NCBI GenBank assembly: GCA_963771015.1
Contig: CAVYRN010000006.1
Span: forward strand, 1 to 64,000
Length of the DNA stretch: 64,000 nucleotides
Direction: 5' to 3'
From: CAVSJJ01 sp963771015
GTDB lineage: Bacteria; Actinomycetota; Actinomycetes; Actinomycetales; Dermatophilaceae
Numbering within the stretch: the first letter of the stretch is position 1; each line of letters opens with the position of its first letter. The notes beneath the pieces were generated by a model that ran no database searches, was not told where the DNA came from, and saw only the letters and a list, made by a program, of their open reading frames with translations. The position numbers were made by a program, and so were the translations under genes. Positions 1 to 7,784 of the stretch are shown piece after piece.

Positions 1-46
1 CGGTGTGGGGCAGGTGCGACCGGGGAACCGTGGGTGTCAACTGACC

Positions 47-81
47 CTTGACAAGGCCTTGCGCGTCAAGACATCCTTGAC
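47..81 (+). promoter_or_regulatory. CTTGAC half-site cluster before the toxin-like gene
   Basis: CTTGAC at 47-52, its inverse GTCAAG at 65-70 and CTTGAC again at 76-81 lie directly before the GTG at 84. The inverted and direct arrangement looks like an autoregulatory operator, as is usual for toxin-antitoxin operons, and TTGAC also resembles a -35 element. Binding by the downstream helix-turn-helix protein is inference. Confidence 0.4.
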
Positions 82-83
82 GT

Positions 84-320
84 GTGGAGATCCGGGCGTC
101 CGCTCGCAAACACGGGATCCACGACGCCGACATCGACCATGCCTGGCGGCACGCCACCCGGCTTGTCGAGTACGAGTACGACGGCGAGGAGCGGCTCCTC
201 GTCATTGGGCCCGACCGGCACGGCCTGATGCTCGAGCTCGTCGCCGTCCCGGCCGGCGAGCCGACCCGAATCATCCACGCCGACCGGCTCCGCCCCACGT
301 TCTACGACTATCTGAGATGA
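84..320 (+). CDS. Small toxin-like protein (putative type II TA toxin)
   Basis: A 78-residue soluble protein starting at GTG. Residues 3-20 (IRASARKHGIHDADIDHA) followed by a VEYEYDGEERLLVIGP strand region and the C-terminal IIHADRLRPTFYDYLR recall small actinobacterial proteins annotated as toxins, with a distant look of BrnT/RelE-fold ribonucleases. I infer rather than recognise the activity. The next gene starts 11 bp downstream on the same strand and encodes a small helix-turn-helix protein, the usual toxin-antitoxin layout. No catalytic residue can be assigned from sequence alone. It lies in the accessory patch left of tRNA-Asn. Confidence 0.6.
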   Translation: MEIRASARKHGIHDADIDHAWRHATRLVEYEYDGEERLLVIGPDRHGLMLELVAVPAGEPTRIIHADRLRPTFYDYLR

Positions 321-331
321 GGTGACGCGCG

Positions 332-574
332 ATGACCAAGATCAAGTCCGACCACGACCGAACCGGCCTTGACCGGCTCGACCCGGCCACCACTCCAGCC
401 CGAGACGCAGCGCACTTCCGACGCATCCTCGCCGCCCGCGAGAACCTCGCCGCCGCCGAACAAGAGCTGCGCGACGCGGTCCACGCCGCCCGGGACGCCG
501 GAGACTCCTGGACCATCATCGGCGCCGCGCTGGATACCACCCGCCAAGCCGCTCAACAGCGGTTCGGAGCCTGA
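332..574 (+). CDS. Helix-turn-helix antitoxin-like protein
   Basis: An 80-residue charged protein. The middle (residues 29-55) is an Ala/Glu-rich helix that may form a coiled coil, and the C-terminus (residues 60-79, WTIIGAALDTTRQAAQQRFG) is a compact helix-turn-helix of the WTxIGxALGxTRQAAxxRFG type common in actinobacterial antitoxins and small regulators. The gap to the upstream toxin-like gene is 11 bp and contains GAGGTGA as ribosome binding site. It probably binds the CTTGAC repeats at 47-81 and neutralises its partner; both points are inference from gene order. Confidence 0.6.
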   Translation: MTKIKSDHDRTGLDRLDPATTPARDAAHFRRILAARENLAAAEQELRDAVHAARDAGDSWTIIGAALDTTRQAAQQRFGA

Positions 575-651
575 CCGGTCCAAACACACCGCGCCCGTCT
601 GGCGGCGGAGTGACGCACGTGCCGTCAACCTGGACCCAAGACGTTGCCGCC

Positions 652-1011
652 TCAGTCGCGCGTGATCTTCAGCAGGCTCTCGTCGAACCACACGTCTTCA
701 TAGTCGGGCGCAATCAGAAATCTCCAGCCCGGTGGCAGCTCGAGGTAGCGCTCCAGATCCTGAGCGATCGGACCCAGGTGGTCCAGGTGCCTCGGGAGGA
801 AGAAGTCGGGGTCGTCCGAGAGCTCCTCGCCGGCCCAGATGTACCAACCGCACGTGCGGCCAGCCGGTGGGTGCCGAAGGCCGTTGATAGGCATGAGCCC
901 AGTACCCACCTCGCGAGAGATGCCAAGGGTCTCGCCCGGCAATACGGGAGAGCGCGAGGCCCCGTGACGGCTGACCACGTCACCCGCTCGACCCAGCGAC
1001 GGCTCGCTCAT
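652..1011 (-). CDS. Imm33/DUF2185-like immunity protein
   Basis: A 119-residue protein. Its second half, with GWYIWAGEELSDDPDFF, then LPPGWRFLIAPDYEDVW and the final DESLL, matches what I remember of the Imm33 (former DUF2185) family, whose members protect cells from polymorphic toxins. The first 40 residues look poorly conserved, so the start at 1011 could be too far upstream. No cognate polymorphic toxin is visible in this window, so this would be an orphan immunity gene. It is divergent from the DUF6226 gene at 1104. Family assignment is from memory and moderately secure; function is inference. Confidence 0.65.
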   Translation of the reverse strand: MSEPSLGRAGDVVSRHGASRSPVLPGETLGISREVGTGLMPINGLRHPPAGRTCGWYIWAGEELSDDPDFFLPRHLDHLGPIAQDLERYLELPPGWRFLIAPDYEDVWFDESLLKITRD

Positions 1012-1103
1012 GACCCGAACACTAGACGTGGGTCAGGCTTGGGCGCCCCATGGAACTACGTCGGCTGGCGGCGGTGTGACGCGGGTGCGGATACACCGAA
1101 TGG

Positions 1104-1835
1104 GTGTCTCTGCCGCTGCAAACACGGTTGTGGCTCCGTGTGGGCGTCTTGAATGCTGTTCGGGTGGACGACGACCCCGAAAGCATCTTGCGGCCGGCCT
1201 GGTTCGACCTACTGCTCGCGAAGGTCGACCGGGCATTCGAGGTGACTGGAGCACAGACCCCGGGATGGCCTGATCCGCATCCGAGCCGGGATCCACGCGA
1301 GGAGGAGTACTCGCGGGTCACAGATGCTGGGAAGTATCGGATCCTCGACAGTCGCGTAGACGCCTGGGTCGAGGTGTTGACGGGCGCCGGCATCGCAGCT
1401 GTCCTCGACGTCGGGGCCGAGACGTGGATCGCGGAGTGCCGTCCGCCAGACCAGCATTCGCGGGTAAGCCGGATCGAGCCGACGGTTTCAGGTGGACTCC
1501 GCCTTCTCCTCGCGACCACCCTGGTCGATGGACAGCCTTTCGGCCTCGACCTCGGTATCTGCGGTGACGGTGAGGTGCCGGTGCTCCTCACGCGGGTGCC
1601 CGACTGCGGGTGCGACGCCTGCGACAGCGGCTCGGCTGACCTGCTCAGCGAACTGGATGGGTGGATCCTCACGGTCGCGCGTGGAGGGGTCGTGCACGCC
1701 AGGCGAGGGGACGATGTCGCCACTCGTACGGTGCACGGCTGGTCAACGAGCAACGGAGGTGATCGTGCATGGCTCGATCGATCGACCTTTCTACCTGGCG
1801 GCGTCGAGCGCTGGGCCGGCACTCCGTGGGTCTAG
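1104..1835 (+). CDS. DUF6226 family protein
   Basis: A protein of up to 243 residues. The order RPAWFD (about 30), YSRVTDAGKYRILDSR (about 68), a central strand region ending GLRLLLATTL, and the cysteine motif PDCGCDACDSGS (about 165) followed by DLLSELDGWILTV is what I recall for DUF6226, an actinobacterial family of unknown function. The three cysteines could bind a metal, which is inference. The first 15 residues look unlike the family and a GTG about 34 nt further on is an alternative start. The gene ends 43 bp from convergent higA. Confidence 0.7.
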   Translation: MSLPLQTRLWLRVGVLNAVRVDDDPESILRPAWFDLLLAKVDRAFEVTGAQTPGWPDPHPSRDPREEEYSRVTDAGKYRILDSRVDAWVEVLTGAGIAAVLDVGAETWIAECRPPDQHSRVSRIEPTVSGGLRLLLATTLVDGQPFGLDLGICGDGEVPVLLTRVPDCGCDACDSGSADLLSELDGWILTVARGGVVHARRGDDVATRTVHGWSTSNGGDRAWLDRSTFLPGGVERWAGTPWV

Positions 1836-1878
1836 ACCCAGCGCTGCAGGCGGCGAAGCGACGCCCCTCTAGGAAGCC

Positions 1879-2172
1879 CTAACTGACCAGGCTCTCGACG
1901 CGGTTCAGGTCGTCTTCGTGGGTGTCGTGCTCGACTTCGATGTCGTAGTCGGCCTGGATGTTGATCCAGAAGCGCTCGCTGGTCCCGAACGCACGGGAGA
2001 GGCGCAGGCCGGTCTCGGTGGTGATCCGCCGCCTGCCTCGGACGATTTCTCCGATGCGGGTCTGGCTCAGGCCGGTTGCCTGGGCCAGTCGGTACTGGCT
2101 GATCCCCAGCGGCTCGAGGAACTCGGTGCGCAGGATTTCTCCCGGGGTGATCGGATCGTGTGCCTTGGTCAT
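1879..2172 (-). CDS. higA: HigA-family antitoxin
   Basis: A 97-residue XRE-type DNA-binding antitoxin. It opens with HDPITPGEILRTEFLEPLG, the signature start of HigA proteins, then the helix-turn-helix ISQYRLAQATGLSQTRIGEI (residues 24-43) and the tail SERFWINIQADYDIE. In this family the protein neutralises the HigB mRNA interferase and represses the operon. The upstream toxin gene is separated by 14 bp but is frameshifted, so this antitoxin may now be an orphan. The ATG at 2172 is preceded by GGAGGACCGAG on the minus strand. Confidence 0.93.
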   Translation of the reverse strand: MTKAHDPITPGEILRTEFLEPLGISQYRLAQATGLSQTRIGEIVRGRRRITTETGLRLSRAFGTSERFWINIQADYDIEVEHDTHEDDLNRVESLVS

Positions 2173-2186
2173 CTCGGTCCTCCTTC

Positions 2187-2470
2187 CTAGTGGTAGTCGA
2201 CGATCTCGACGTCGGTTGGCCCGGCCGCGGTCCAGGTGAAGCAGATGCGGAATTGGTCGTTGACTCGGATCGAGTGCTGACCGGCTCGGTTTCCGGTCAG
2301 CTTCTCCAGGCGGTTGCCTGGCGGGACCCGAAGGTCGCCCAGCGTGCCGGCCGCGTTGAGGAGCGGAGCTTCTTCTGCGCGGCCCGCTGGATGTCCGCGC
2401 CCAGCCGGGCCGTGCGTTCGCGACGCCAGACCTTCTCTGTGTTCGCGTCAGCGAAGGACTGGATGGCCAC
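2187..2470 (-). pseudogene. higB: higB toxin, disrupted by a one-base deletion
   Basis: Reading the minus strand from a GTG at 2470 (a TTG at 2476 is possible) gives AIQSFADANTEKVWRRERT and then DIQRAAQKKLR, the N-terminal half of HigB. In the next frame the sequence continues LLNAAGTLGDLRVPPGNRLE and then GQHSIRVNDQFRICFTW to the normal VEIVDYH end. The frames join at 2360-2365, where the minus strand reads CGCTCCTCAAC instead of the CGCCTCCTCAAC needed for continuity: one C is missing. Without a frameshift, translation runs into a stop soon after. Either the toxin is dead or this is a sequence error. Confidence 0.85.
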
Positions 2471-2476
2471 ACTCAA

Positions 2477-2499
2477 ATACTATCGCATACCGATAGTAT
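2477..2499 (-). promoter_or_regulatory. Inverted repeat operator upstream of higBA
   Basis: A perfect 9-bp inverted repeat, ATACTATCG and CGATAGTAT, separated by 5 bp, lies immediately before the higB start. It is AT-rich against its surroundings and sits where HigA or the HigBA complex normally binds to autoregulate. The operator role is inference. Confidence 0.65.
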
Positions 2500-2703
2500 C
2501 GCCAACCAGTGGTATGCGTCCATCTGGGCGAAGTGACGCAACTCCGATCCGAGGAAGACGGGCAGGGCTGGGACGCCCGTGCGAGCGTCCACCGAGTCGC
2601 TGCCGGACGGCGGCAACTAAGCATCGAGAGGGGTCGTGTCGCCGTCCTCGCCGTTGACGCCGCTCGCTACGAACGATGCATAGCCGCTGCATCTGTGAGT
2701 CAA
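2500..2703. other. Non-coding stretch between hig operator and tRNA-Asn terminator
   Basis: No open frame here has recognisable protein character; a plus-strand frame from 2509 runs into the tRNA and is rejected. No direct copy of the tRNA 3' end and no integrase fragment could be seen by eye. If tRNA-Asn served as an attachment site, the junction should lie here or further left. Confidence 0.4.
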
Positions 2704-2740
2704 AGGCCCCTGACCTGGCGTTTCCGCAGGTCAGGGGCCT
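2704..2740 (-). terminator. Terminator of tRNA-Asn
   Basis: Perfect 13-bp arms, AGGCCCCTGACCT (2704-2716) and its complement (2728-2740), with an 11-nt loop, end 10 bp past the tRNA 3' end in the minus direction. Only a short CTTTG follows, so the U-tract is weak, as is common in actinobacteria. Confidence 0.85.
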
Positions 2741-2749
2741 CTGATGGTG

Positions 2750-2822
2750 CTCCCCCGGTTGGACTCGAACCAACAACCTGCCGGTTAACAGCCGGCTGCT
2801 CTGCCAATTGAGCTACGGAGGA
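2750..2822 (-). tRNA. tRNA-Asn (GTT)
   Basis: On the minus strand a 73-nt cloverleaf can be drawn: acceptor TCCTCCG pairing with CGGGGGA, D-arm GCTCAATTGGCAGAGC, anticodon arm CCGGCTGTTAACCGG with anticodon GTT, T-arm with GGTTCGAGTCC, and discriminator G. CCA is not encoded. The accessory patch abuts its 3' end and core genes begin beyond its 5' end, which makes it a candidate integration site. Confidence 0.95.
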
Positions 2823-2985
2823 AGGTCTGCCACAGGATCGCTGCGGCAGCGCCCGGCAACGATAGCAAAACCCGGGCCGCGCCGAGAAAACGATGTTGGG
2901 GCGACCGGCGAGGGATCCGCCACATCCGGCGGCCGCAGGCTCGGCCAGCGCAGCGGCATACTCCCGGACGGGCCAGAATGGCACG

Positions 2986-4071
2986 GTGAGCACCCCGCGA
3001 GAGGACCTGCGCCGATTCGCGTGGCTGTCCATTGCCGCCGCCATCGCGACGATCATCCTGAAGTCCGGGGCATGGTGGATCACCGGGTCCGTCGGGCTGC
3101 TCTCCGACGCCGCCGAGTCGACCGTCAACCTCGCGGCGGCCATCGTCGCCCTCATCGCACTGACCATCGCGGCCCGGCCCGAGGACCTGGGGCACCAGTA
3201 CGGCCACACCAAGGCGGAGTACTTCTCCGCGGCGGCCGAGGGCCAGATGATCCTCATCGCCGCGGCCGTCATCATCTGGACCGCCATCCAGCGCTTCCTC
3301 CACCCCCAGCCCCTGGAGAACGTCGGCGTCGGCCTGGCCATCTCGGTCGTCGCATCCCTCATCAACGGCTGGGTGGCCTGGGTTCTCATCAGGACCGGCC
3401 GGCGCCACCGCTCGCTCACCCTGACCGCCGACGGCAGGCACCTGCTCACCGACGTGTGGACCTCCGCCGGCGTCGTCGTCGGCGTCATCCTGGTCGCGGT
3501 GACCGGCATCGAGCGGCTCGACCCCGTCGTGGCGTTCCTCGTCGGAGCCAACATCATCGTCACCGGATGGCGGCTGCTGCACGAGTCGTTCGGCGGCCTC
3601 ATGGACAAGGCGCTCCCCGTCGCGGAGTCGACCGCCATCGCCGAGGTGCTCACCGGCTTCGTCGACGAGGACGTCGACTTCCACGGCCTGCGGACCCGGG
3701 TGTCCGGGCACCGAGGCTTCGCCGAGGTCCACGTGCTCGTTCCCGGGTCGTGGTCGGTCCAGCGCAGCCACGACCTCGTCGAGCGGGTCGACCACGCGCT
3801 CGAGCAGCGCGTGGACAACGTCTCGCTGCTGGCCCACGTCGAGCCACGCGAGGACCCCCGGTCCTACGACGACTACCTCACCGAGATCCCGTTCTCCCCC
3901 TGGCCGACCCCGCCCCCCCCGTCCCCGGTGACGAACCCACCCCATAGGCAGCTGATGGACACGGCGACCCACGGATGGCCGTCAACACGTTGCCTCGAGG
4001 GTGAGACGTCGACGGGGTGCGGGCGAGCGTGGGGAGGTGGCGGGGCTAGTCGAGGCCGACCTGCTCCTTGA
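2986..4071 (+). CDS. Cation diffusion facilitator (CDF) metal exporter
   Basis: A 361-residue integral membrane protein that should export divalent metal (zinc, iron or similar) by proton antiport. Six hydrophobic segments are followed by a cytoplasmic domain ending near EPREDPRSYDDYL. Transmembrane helix 2 carries SDAAEST and is followed by GHQYGHTKAEYFSAAAEG; helix 5 carries HLLTDVWTSAG, the HxxxD metal site. I chose GTG 2986 (STPREDLRRFAW) because upstream residues are low-complexity. The last 40 residues are proline- and glycine-rich and unlike the family, and the gene overlaps its convergent neighbour by 26 bp. Metal specificity cannot be read. Confidence 0.9.
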   Translation: MSTPREDLRRFAWLSIAAAIATIILKSGAWWITGSVGLLSDAAESTVNLAAAIVALIALTIAARPEDLGHQYGHTKAEYFSAAAEGQMILIAAAVIIWTAIQRFLHPQPLENVGVGLAISVVASLINGWVAWVLIRTGRRHRSLTLTADGRHLLTDVWTSAGVVVGVILVAVTGIERLDPVVAFLVGANIIVTGWRLLHESFGGLMDKALPVAESTAIAEVLTGFVDEDVDFHGLRTRVSGHRGFAEVHVLVPGSWSVQRSHDLVERVDHALEQRVDNVSLLAHVEPREDPRSYDDYLTEIPFSPWPTPPPPSPVTNPPHRQLMDTATHGWPSTRCLEGETSTGCGRAWGGGGASRGRPAP

Positions 4072-4555
4072 GATAGGCCAGGGCCGCCTCGGTGGTCTCA
4101 CGTACTCCCGGGTCCTCGGCCCGGACGCCACGGCCCAGGATCGTCTGGCCGAGCAGCCCCCCGCTGGCCAGGTCGCGCCGCAGGACCACCCTGGCGCCGC
4201 GCCCCTCGCCCAGCTCCACCGCCTCGGACAGGACGACCGAGGCCTGGACCCGCTCGCGCAGCGCCTGGAGGAACGCCGTGGCCCCGTCGAGCGACCATCG
4301 GCTGCGACGTTCGCCGTCCACCCAGGTCACCGTCAGGGTCGAGGTGTCTGAGTTCCACCGCCCCGCGTCCACGAGGTGCCACGGACGGCGCAGGACGACG
4401 TCGGCGCCGGACACGGCATACAGGTGGGTGGCCGTCGCGACCAGGACGGTGCCCTGGGTGTCCGTGGTCCAGTCCAGGACCCGTTCTCCGCGAGGCAGGC
4501 CGAGAGCGGCCCGTATGCCGTCCGGCATCGCCGGGCGGCGCCAGTGGGACCTCAT
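4046..4555 (-). CDS. Conserved hypothetical protein downstream of dnaG
   Basis: A 169-residue soluble protein. It starts with RSHWRRPAMPDGIRAALGLPRGERVLDW, followed by alternating strands (TVLVATATHLYAV, then DTSTLTVTWVDGERRSRWSL) that suggest a small beta-barrel or PH-like fold, and ends with an acidic helix. No catalytic motif is seen. Its ATG overlaps the dnaG stop codon (ATGA), so the two are translationally coupled, and proteins of this kind are regularly found next to dnaG in actinobacteria. Function unknown; a role in replication is only suggested by position. Confidence 0.8.
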   Translation of the reverse strand: MRSHWRRPAMPDGIRAALGLPRGERVLDWTTDTQGTVLVATATHLYAVSGADVVLRRPWHLVDAGRWNSDTSTLTVTWVDGERRSRWSLDGATAFLQALRERVQASVVLSEAVELGEGRGARVVLRRDLASGGLLGQTILGRGVRAEDPGVRETTEAALAYLKEQVGLD

Positions 4556-6492
4556 GCCAGCCGGTCCCGCAGCCGCACCCGCGCGAGCTCGAGCTCGTGC
4601 AGCCGTACCGTCTGGCCGCGCAGCGTCTCGGGCTCGGTGCCGGGGTCGTTCTGGAGCCGGCGGACGCTGGCGGTCGCGTCGGCGATCTGTCGCGACAGGG
4701 CCGCGTCCTGGACGCCGACGATGAGCGAGTCGAGATAGCGCCGCGGCGGCAGGCCGGTGGACTTGTCGAACAGCGTCGGCAAGGGGGCCACGGCGAGCTC
4801 GGCGATGAGCGGCGCCACCGCGAGCGGCGCCGCATCGCTCACGGCGGCGGCCCACCCCGCGGTCGACAGGGTCGAGGCCTGCCCGGCGACGGCACGGACC
4901 CCGTCGAAGACGGCTCGGTGGGCGGGGGCGGTGAACGCCACGGGGTCGACGGCGTCGACCATCGGTGCGCCGAACTCGGTGGGGTACTGCAGAAGCGCCT
5001 GGAGCAGCTGGCGCTCGGCGATGACGACCGGGTCGCGCAGGTTGGGCAGTGGCAGGGCGGCCCGGCCCTCCTGGTCGCTCGGCTCGGGCACCTCGTCGGT
5101 GCTCGCCGGGCTCGGGCGAGCCTCGGCGGCGTGCGCGTGCGCCGCGATCCGTCCGGCCCGGGCCACCTCGGCCGCGACCTGCTCGACCTCCACCCCGAGC
5201 CAGCCGGCCACCGAGCGGACGTACTCCGGGCGCAGCGAGGCGTCCCGGATCGACCCCACGATGGGTGCCGCCGCCCGCATCGCCTCGACCCGGCCCTCAG
5301 CGCTGTCGAGGTCGAACCGGCCGATCGTCGTCCGCACGGCGAACTCGAACATCGGCGTCGCGTCCTCGATGAGATGGCGAACCGCATCGTCGCCCTTCTC
5401 GATCCGCAGCTCACAGGGGTCCATCCCGTCGGCGGCGACCGCGACGAAGGACTGCGAGGCCCACCGCTGGTCCTCGCCGAACGCCCGCATGGCTGCCTTC
5501 TGGCCGGCGGCGTCGCCGTCGAAGGTGAAGATCACCTTGGCCGGGGCCAGCCCGGGCTCGTCGCGCATGATGCGCCGCAGGATCTTGATGTGGTCGACAC
5601 CGAATGCCGTCCCGCAGGTTGCGACCGCCCCCTCGACGCCGGCCAGGTGGGCGGCCATGACGTCGGTGTAGCCCTCGACGACGACGGCTGTGCGGGTCGC
5701 GGCGATGGACTTCTTCGCCGCGTCGAGGCCGTAGAGGACGGTCGACTTCTTGTAGATGGCCGTCTCGGAGGTGTTGAGGTACTTGGCCGCGATCCGGTCG
5801 TCGTCGAAGAGCCGGCGGGCTCCGAAGCCGACCGTGTCACCGGTGATGTCTCGGATGGGCCAGACCAGACGCCCCCGGAACCGGTCGTAGAGGCCCCTGC
5901 TTCCCCGGCCGGAGAGCCCCCCTGCAACCAGCTCGTCGTCGGTGAAGCCCTTGCCCAGCAGGTGGCGTGACAGCTCCTCACCACCGCGCGGGGCGAACCC
6001 GACCCCGAACCGCTCCGCGGCGACCCGGTCGAAGGCGCGCTCCCGGAGGAAGTCCCGCCCGGCCCGTGCCTCCTGCCGGTCCACCAGGGCTGCGGCGTAG
6101 AACTCCTGGGCGACCCGGTGCGCCTCGACGAGCCGGGTGCGACGTCCGAGCCCGCCCTCCTCGCGGCCTCGGCCACCACCGGGGCCGTCCTCGTAGTGCA
6201 GCTCCATGCCGACCTTGGCGGCGAGCCGCTCGACGGCCTCGGTGAAGGTGAGGTGCTCGACCTTCTGGACGAAGGAGATGACGTCGCCGCCCTCGCCGCA
6301 GCCGAAGCAGTGGTACGCGCCGACGGTCGGACGGACGGTGAAGGATGGGCTCTTCTCGTCGTGGAAGGGACACAACCCCTTGAGCGAGCCCACCCCGGCG
6401 GGACGGAGCGTCACGTGCTCGCGGACGACGTCCTCGATCGACGAGCGCTCCTTGACCGCCGCGATGTCCTCGGCCTTGATCAGACCCGGCAC
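4552..6492 (-). CDS. dnaG: DNA primase
   Basis: A 646-residue primase that makes RNA primers at the replication fork. The N-terminal CHC2 zinc ribbon has C41, H44, C62 and C65 (CPFHDEKSPS and HCFGCGEGGD). The catalytic core follows, with the TOPRIM strand VVVEGYTDVMAAHLAG and the acidic FTFDGDAAGQKA. The C-terminal helicase-binding region is divergent, as in actinobacteria. GTG 6492 is preceded by AAGGAGGGG at good spacing. The gene follows dgt by 58 bp and is coupled to the downstream hypothetical gene by a 4-bp overlap. Confidence 0.98.
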   Translation of the reverse strand: MPGLIKAEDIAAVKERSSIEDVVREHVTLRPAGVGSLKGLCPFHDEKSPSFTVRPTVGAYHCFGCGEGGDVISFVQKVEHLTFTEAVERLAAKVGMELHYEDGPGGGRGREEGGLGRRTRLVEAHRVAQEFYAAALVDRQEARAGRDFLRERAFDRVAAERFGVGFAPRGGEELSRHLLGKGFTDDELVAGGLSGRGSRGLYDRFRGRLVWPIRDITGDTVGFGARRLFDDDRIAAKYLNTSETAIYKKSTVLYGLDAAKKSIAATRTAVVVEGYTDVMAAHLAGVEGAVATCGTAFGVDHIKILRRIMRDEPGLAPAKVIFTFDGDAAGQKAAMRAFGEDQRWASQSFVAVAADGMDPCELRIEKGDDAVRHLIEDATPMFEFAVRTTIGRFDLDSAEGRVEAMRAAAPIVGSIRDASLRPEYVRSVAGWLGVEVEQVAAEVARAGRIAAHAHAAEARPSPASTDEVPEPSDQEGRAALPLPNLRDPVVIAERQLLQALLQYPTEFGAPMVDAVDPVAFTAPAHRAVFDGVRAVAGQASTLSTAGWAAAVSDAAPLAVAPLIAELAVAPLPTLFDKSTGLPPRRYLDSLIVGVQDAALSRQIADATASVRRLQNDPGTEPETLRGQTVRLHELELARVRLRDRLA

Positions 6493-6550
6493 GACCCCTC
6501 CTTGTCTGCGGCGAGTCTAGGTGCTGCCGCCGACCCACGGCTCGGCCCGC

Positions 6551-7780
6551 TCATCGGCACCAGCGGGCGTGCAGGTCGAGGGCTCGGACGTCGGTGAGGG
6601 ACGCTACCTGGTCGACCACGACGCGCAGCGCCGCGGCAGCCGACCCGGCGGACTCGTGGTCGGCGCGCAGATCAGGGTCGAGCCGGCCGGGGTCGGCCCG
6701 GTACGCCTCGACGAGGTCCCTGACGATGTCCCGCTGGCCGGCCATGAGCTCGACCCGCTCGTCGGCGAACATGACGAAGTGCGCGGCCACGGCCTTGAGG
6801 ACCGCGCACTCGGCCCGGGCCTGGTCCGGGACGACGAGGTCGGCGACGTGCCGGGTGTGCGGGCCCGGTCCGTGCCGATCTCTGGTGGCGGCCTCGACGG
6901 CCAGGACGAACCGTCCGATGAGCCGCGAGGTCATGTCCTTCAGGCGTGCCAGGTCGCGCCGGGACCCGTCGTATGCCGTCGGCACCGTCCCGGTGCTCAG
7001 CAGCCGCTCCAGCGCCATCCCGAGGTCGTCCGTCGTCAGGTCGGGGGCATAGACGCCGACAGCCACGGACAGGACCCCCGCGACGTCGTCGGGGTCGCGC
7101 AGCCGGCCCGGGTCCAGCCGTCCCGAGGCGATGGCGTCCTCGACGTCGTGGACCGAGTACGCCACGTCGTCGGACCAGTCCATCACCTCGGCCTCGAAGG
7201 CCCGGCCGCCCGACGGCGCTCCCTCGCGGAACCACGTGAAGACGGGCAGGTCGTCGGCATACACCCCGAACTTGCGGGTCCCACCCGGCCCTTCGCCACG
7301 CGGCCAGGGGTACTTCGTCGCGGCGTCGAGGCTGGCCCGGGTGAGGTTGAGCCCGGCGGGACGCCCGTCGGCATGGGTGCGTTTGGCCTCGAGGCGGCTC
7401 AGCAGCCGCAGCGTCTGCGCGTTGCCCTCGAAGCCACCGATGGCCGCGGCGACCCCGTCGAGCGCCTCCTCGCCGTTGTGCCCGAACGGCGGATGACCGA
7501 GGTCGTGGGCGAGGCACGCCGTGTCGACGACGTCGGCGTTGCAGCCGAGGGCCGCTCCGAACTCGCGGCCGATCTGGGCCACCTCGAGGGAGTGGGTGAG
7601 CCGGTTGCGGACGAAGTCGTCACTGCCGGGCTGGACCACCTGGGTCTTCGCCGACAGCCGCCGCAGGCTGGCGCTGTGGATGAGCCTGGCCCGGTCCCGG
7701 GCGAAGTCGTCCCGGTCGGCGCGCTTGACCGCGGGGTCCTCCGCGACCCAGCGTTCGCGGTCGCGCTCGGCATACGTCAC
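6551..7780 (-). CDS. dgt: Deoxyguanosinetriphosphate triphosphohydrolase-like protein
   Basis: A 409-residue HD-domain dNTP triphosphohydrolase, which cleaves dNTPs to the nucleoside and triphosphate. The metal-binding HD signature is spread over RNRLTHSLEVAQIGRE (about 58-73), CLAHDLGHPPFGHNGE (about 90) and FEGNAQTLR. It precedes dnaG on the same strand, a common actinobacterial pairing that links dNTP supply to replication. A TAGGGT box at 7787-7792 lies 6 nt before GTG 7780, so a leaderless transcript is likely even though the upstream gene ends only 5 bp away. Confidence 0.95.
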   Translation of the reverse strand: MTYAERDRERWVAEDPAVKRADRDDFARDRARLIHSASLRRLSAKTQVVQPGSDDFVRNRLTHSLEVAQIGREFGAALGCNADVVDTACLAHDLGHPPFGHNGEEALDGVAAAIGGFEGNAQTLRLLSRLEAKRTHADGRPAGLNLTRASLDAATKYPWPRGEGPGGTRKFGVYADDLPVFTWFREGAPSGGRAFEAEVMDWSDDVAYSVHDVEDAIASGRLDPGRLRDPDDVAGVLSVAVGVYAPDLTTDDLGMALERLLSTGTVPTAYDGSRRDLARLKDMTSRLIGRFVLAVEAATRDRHGPGPHTRHVADLVVPDQARAECAVLKAVAAHFVMFADERVELMAGQRDIVRDLVEAYRADPGRLDPDLRADHESAGSAAAALRVVVDQVASLTDVRALDLHARWCR

Positions 7781-7784
7781 GGAC

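Noticed and set aside
1..2749. Prophage or transposon remnant
   Set aside because: No integrase, transposase, terminal inverted repeat or phage structural gene could be seen; only the island hypothesis is kept.
2509..2811. Small plus-strand protein ending over tRNA-Asn
   Set aside because: Its C-terminus is simply the translation of the tRNA complement, a common false gene call.
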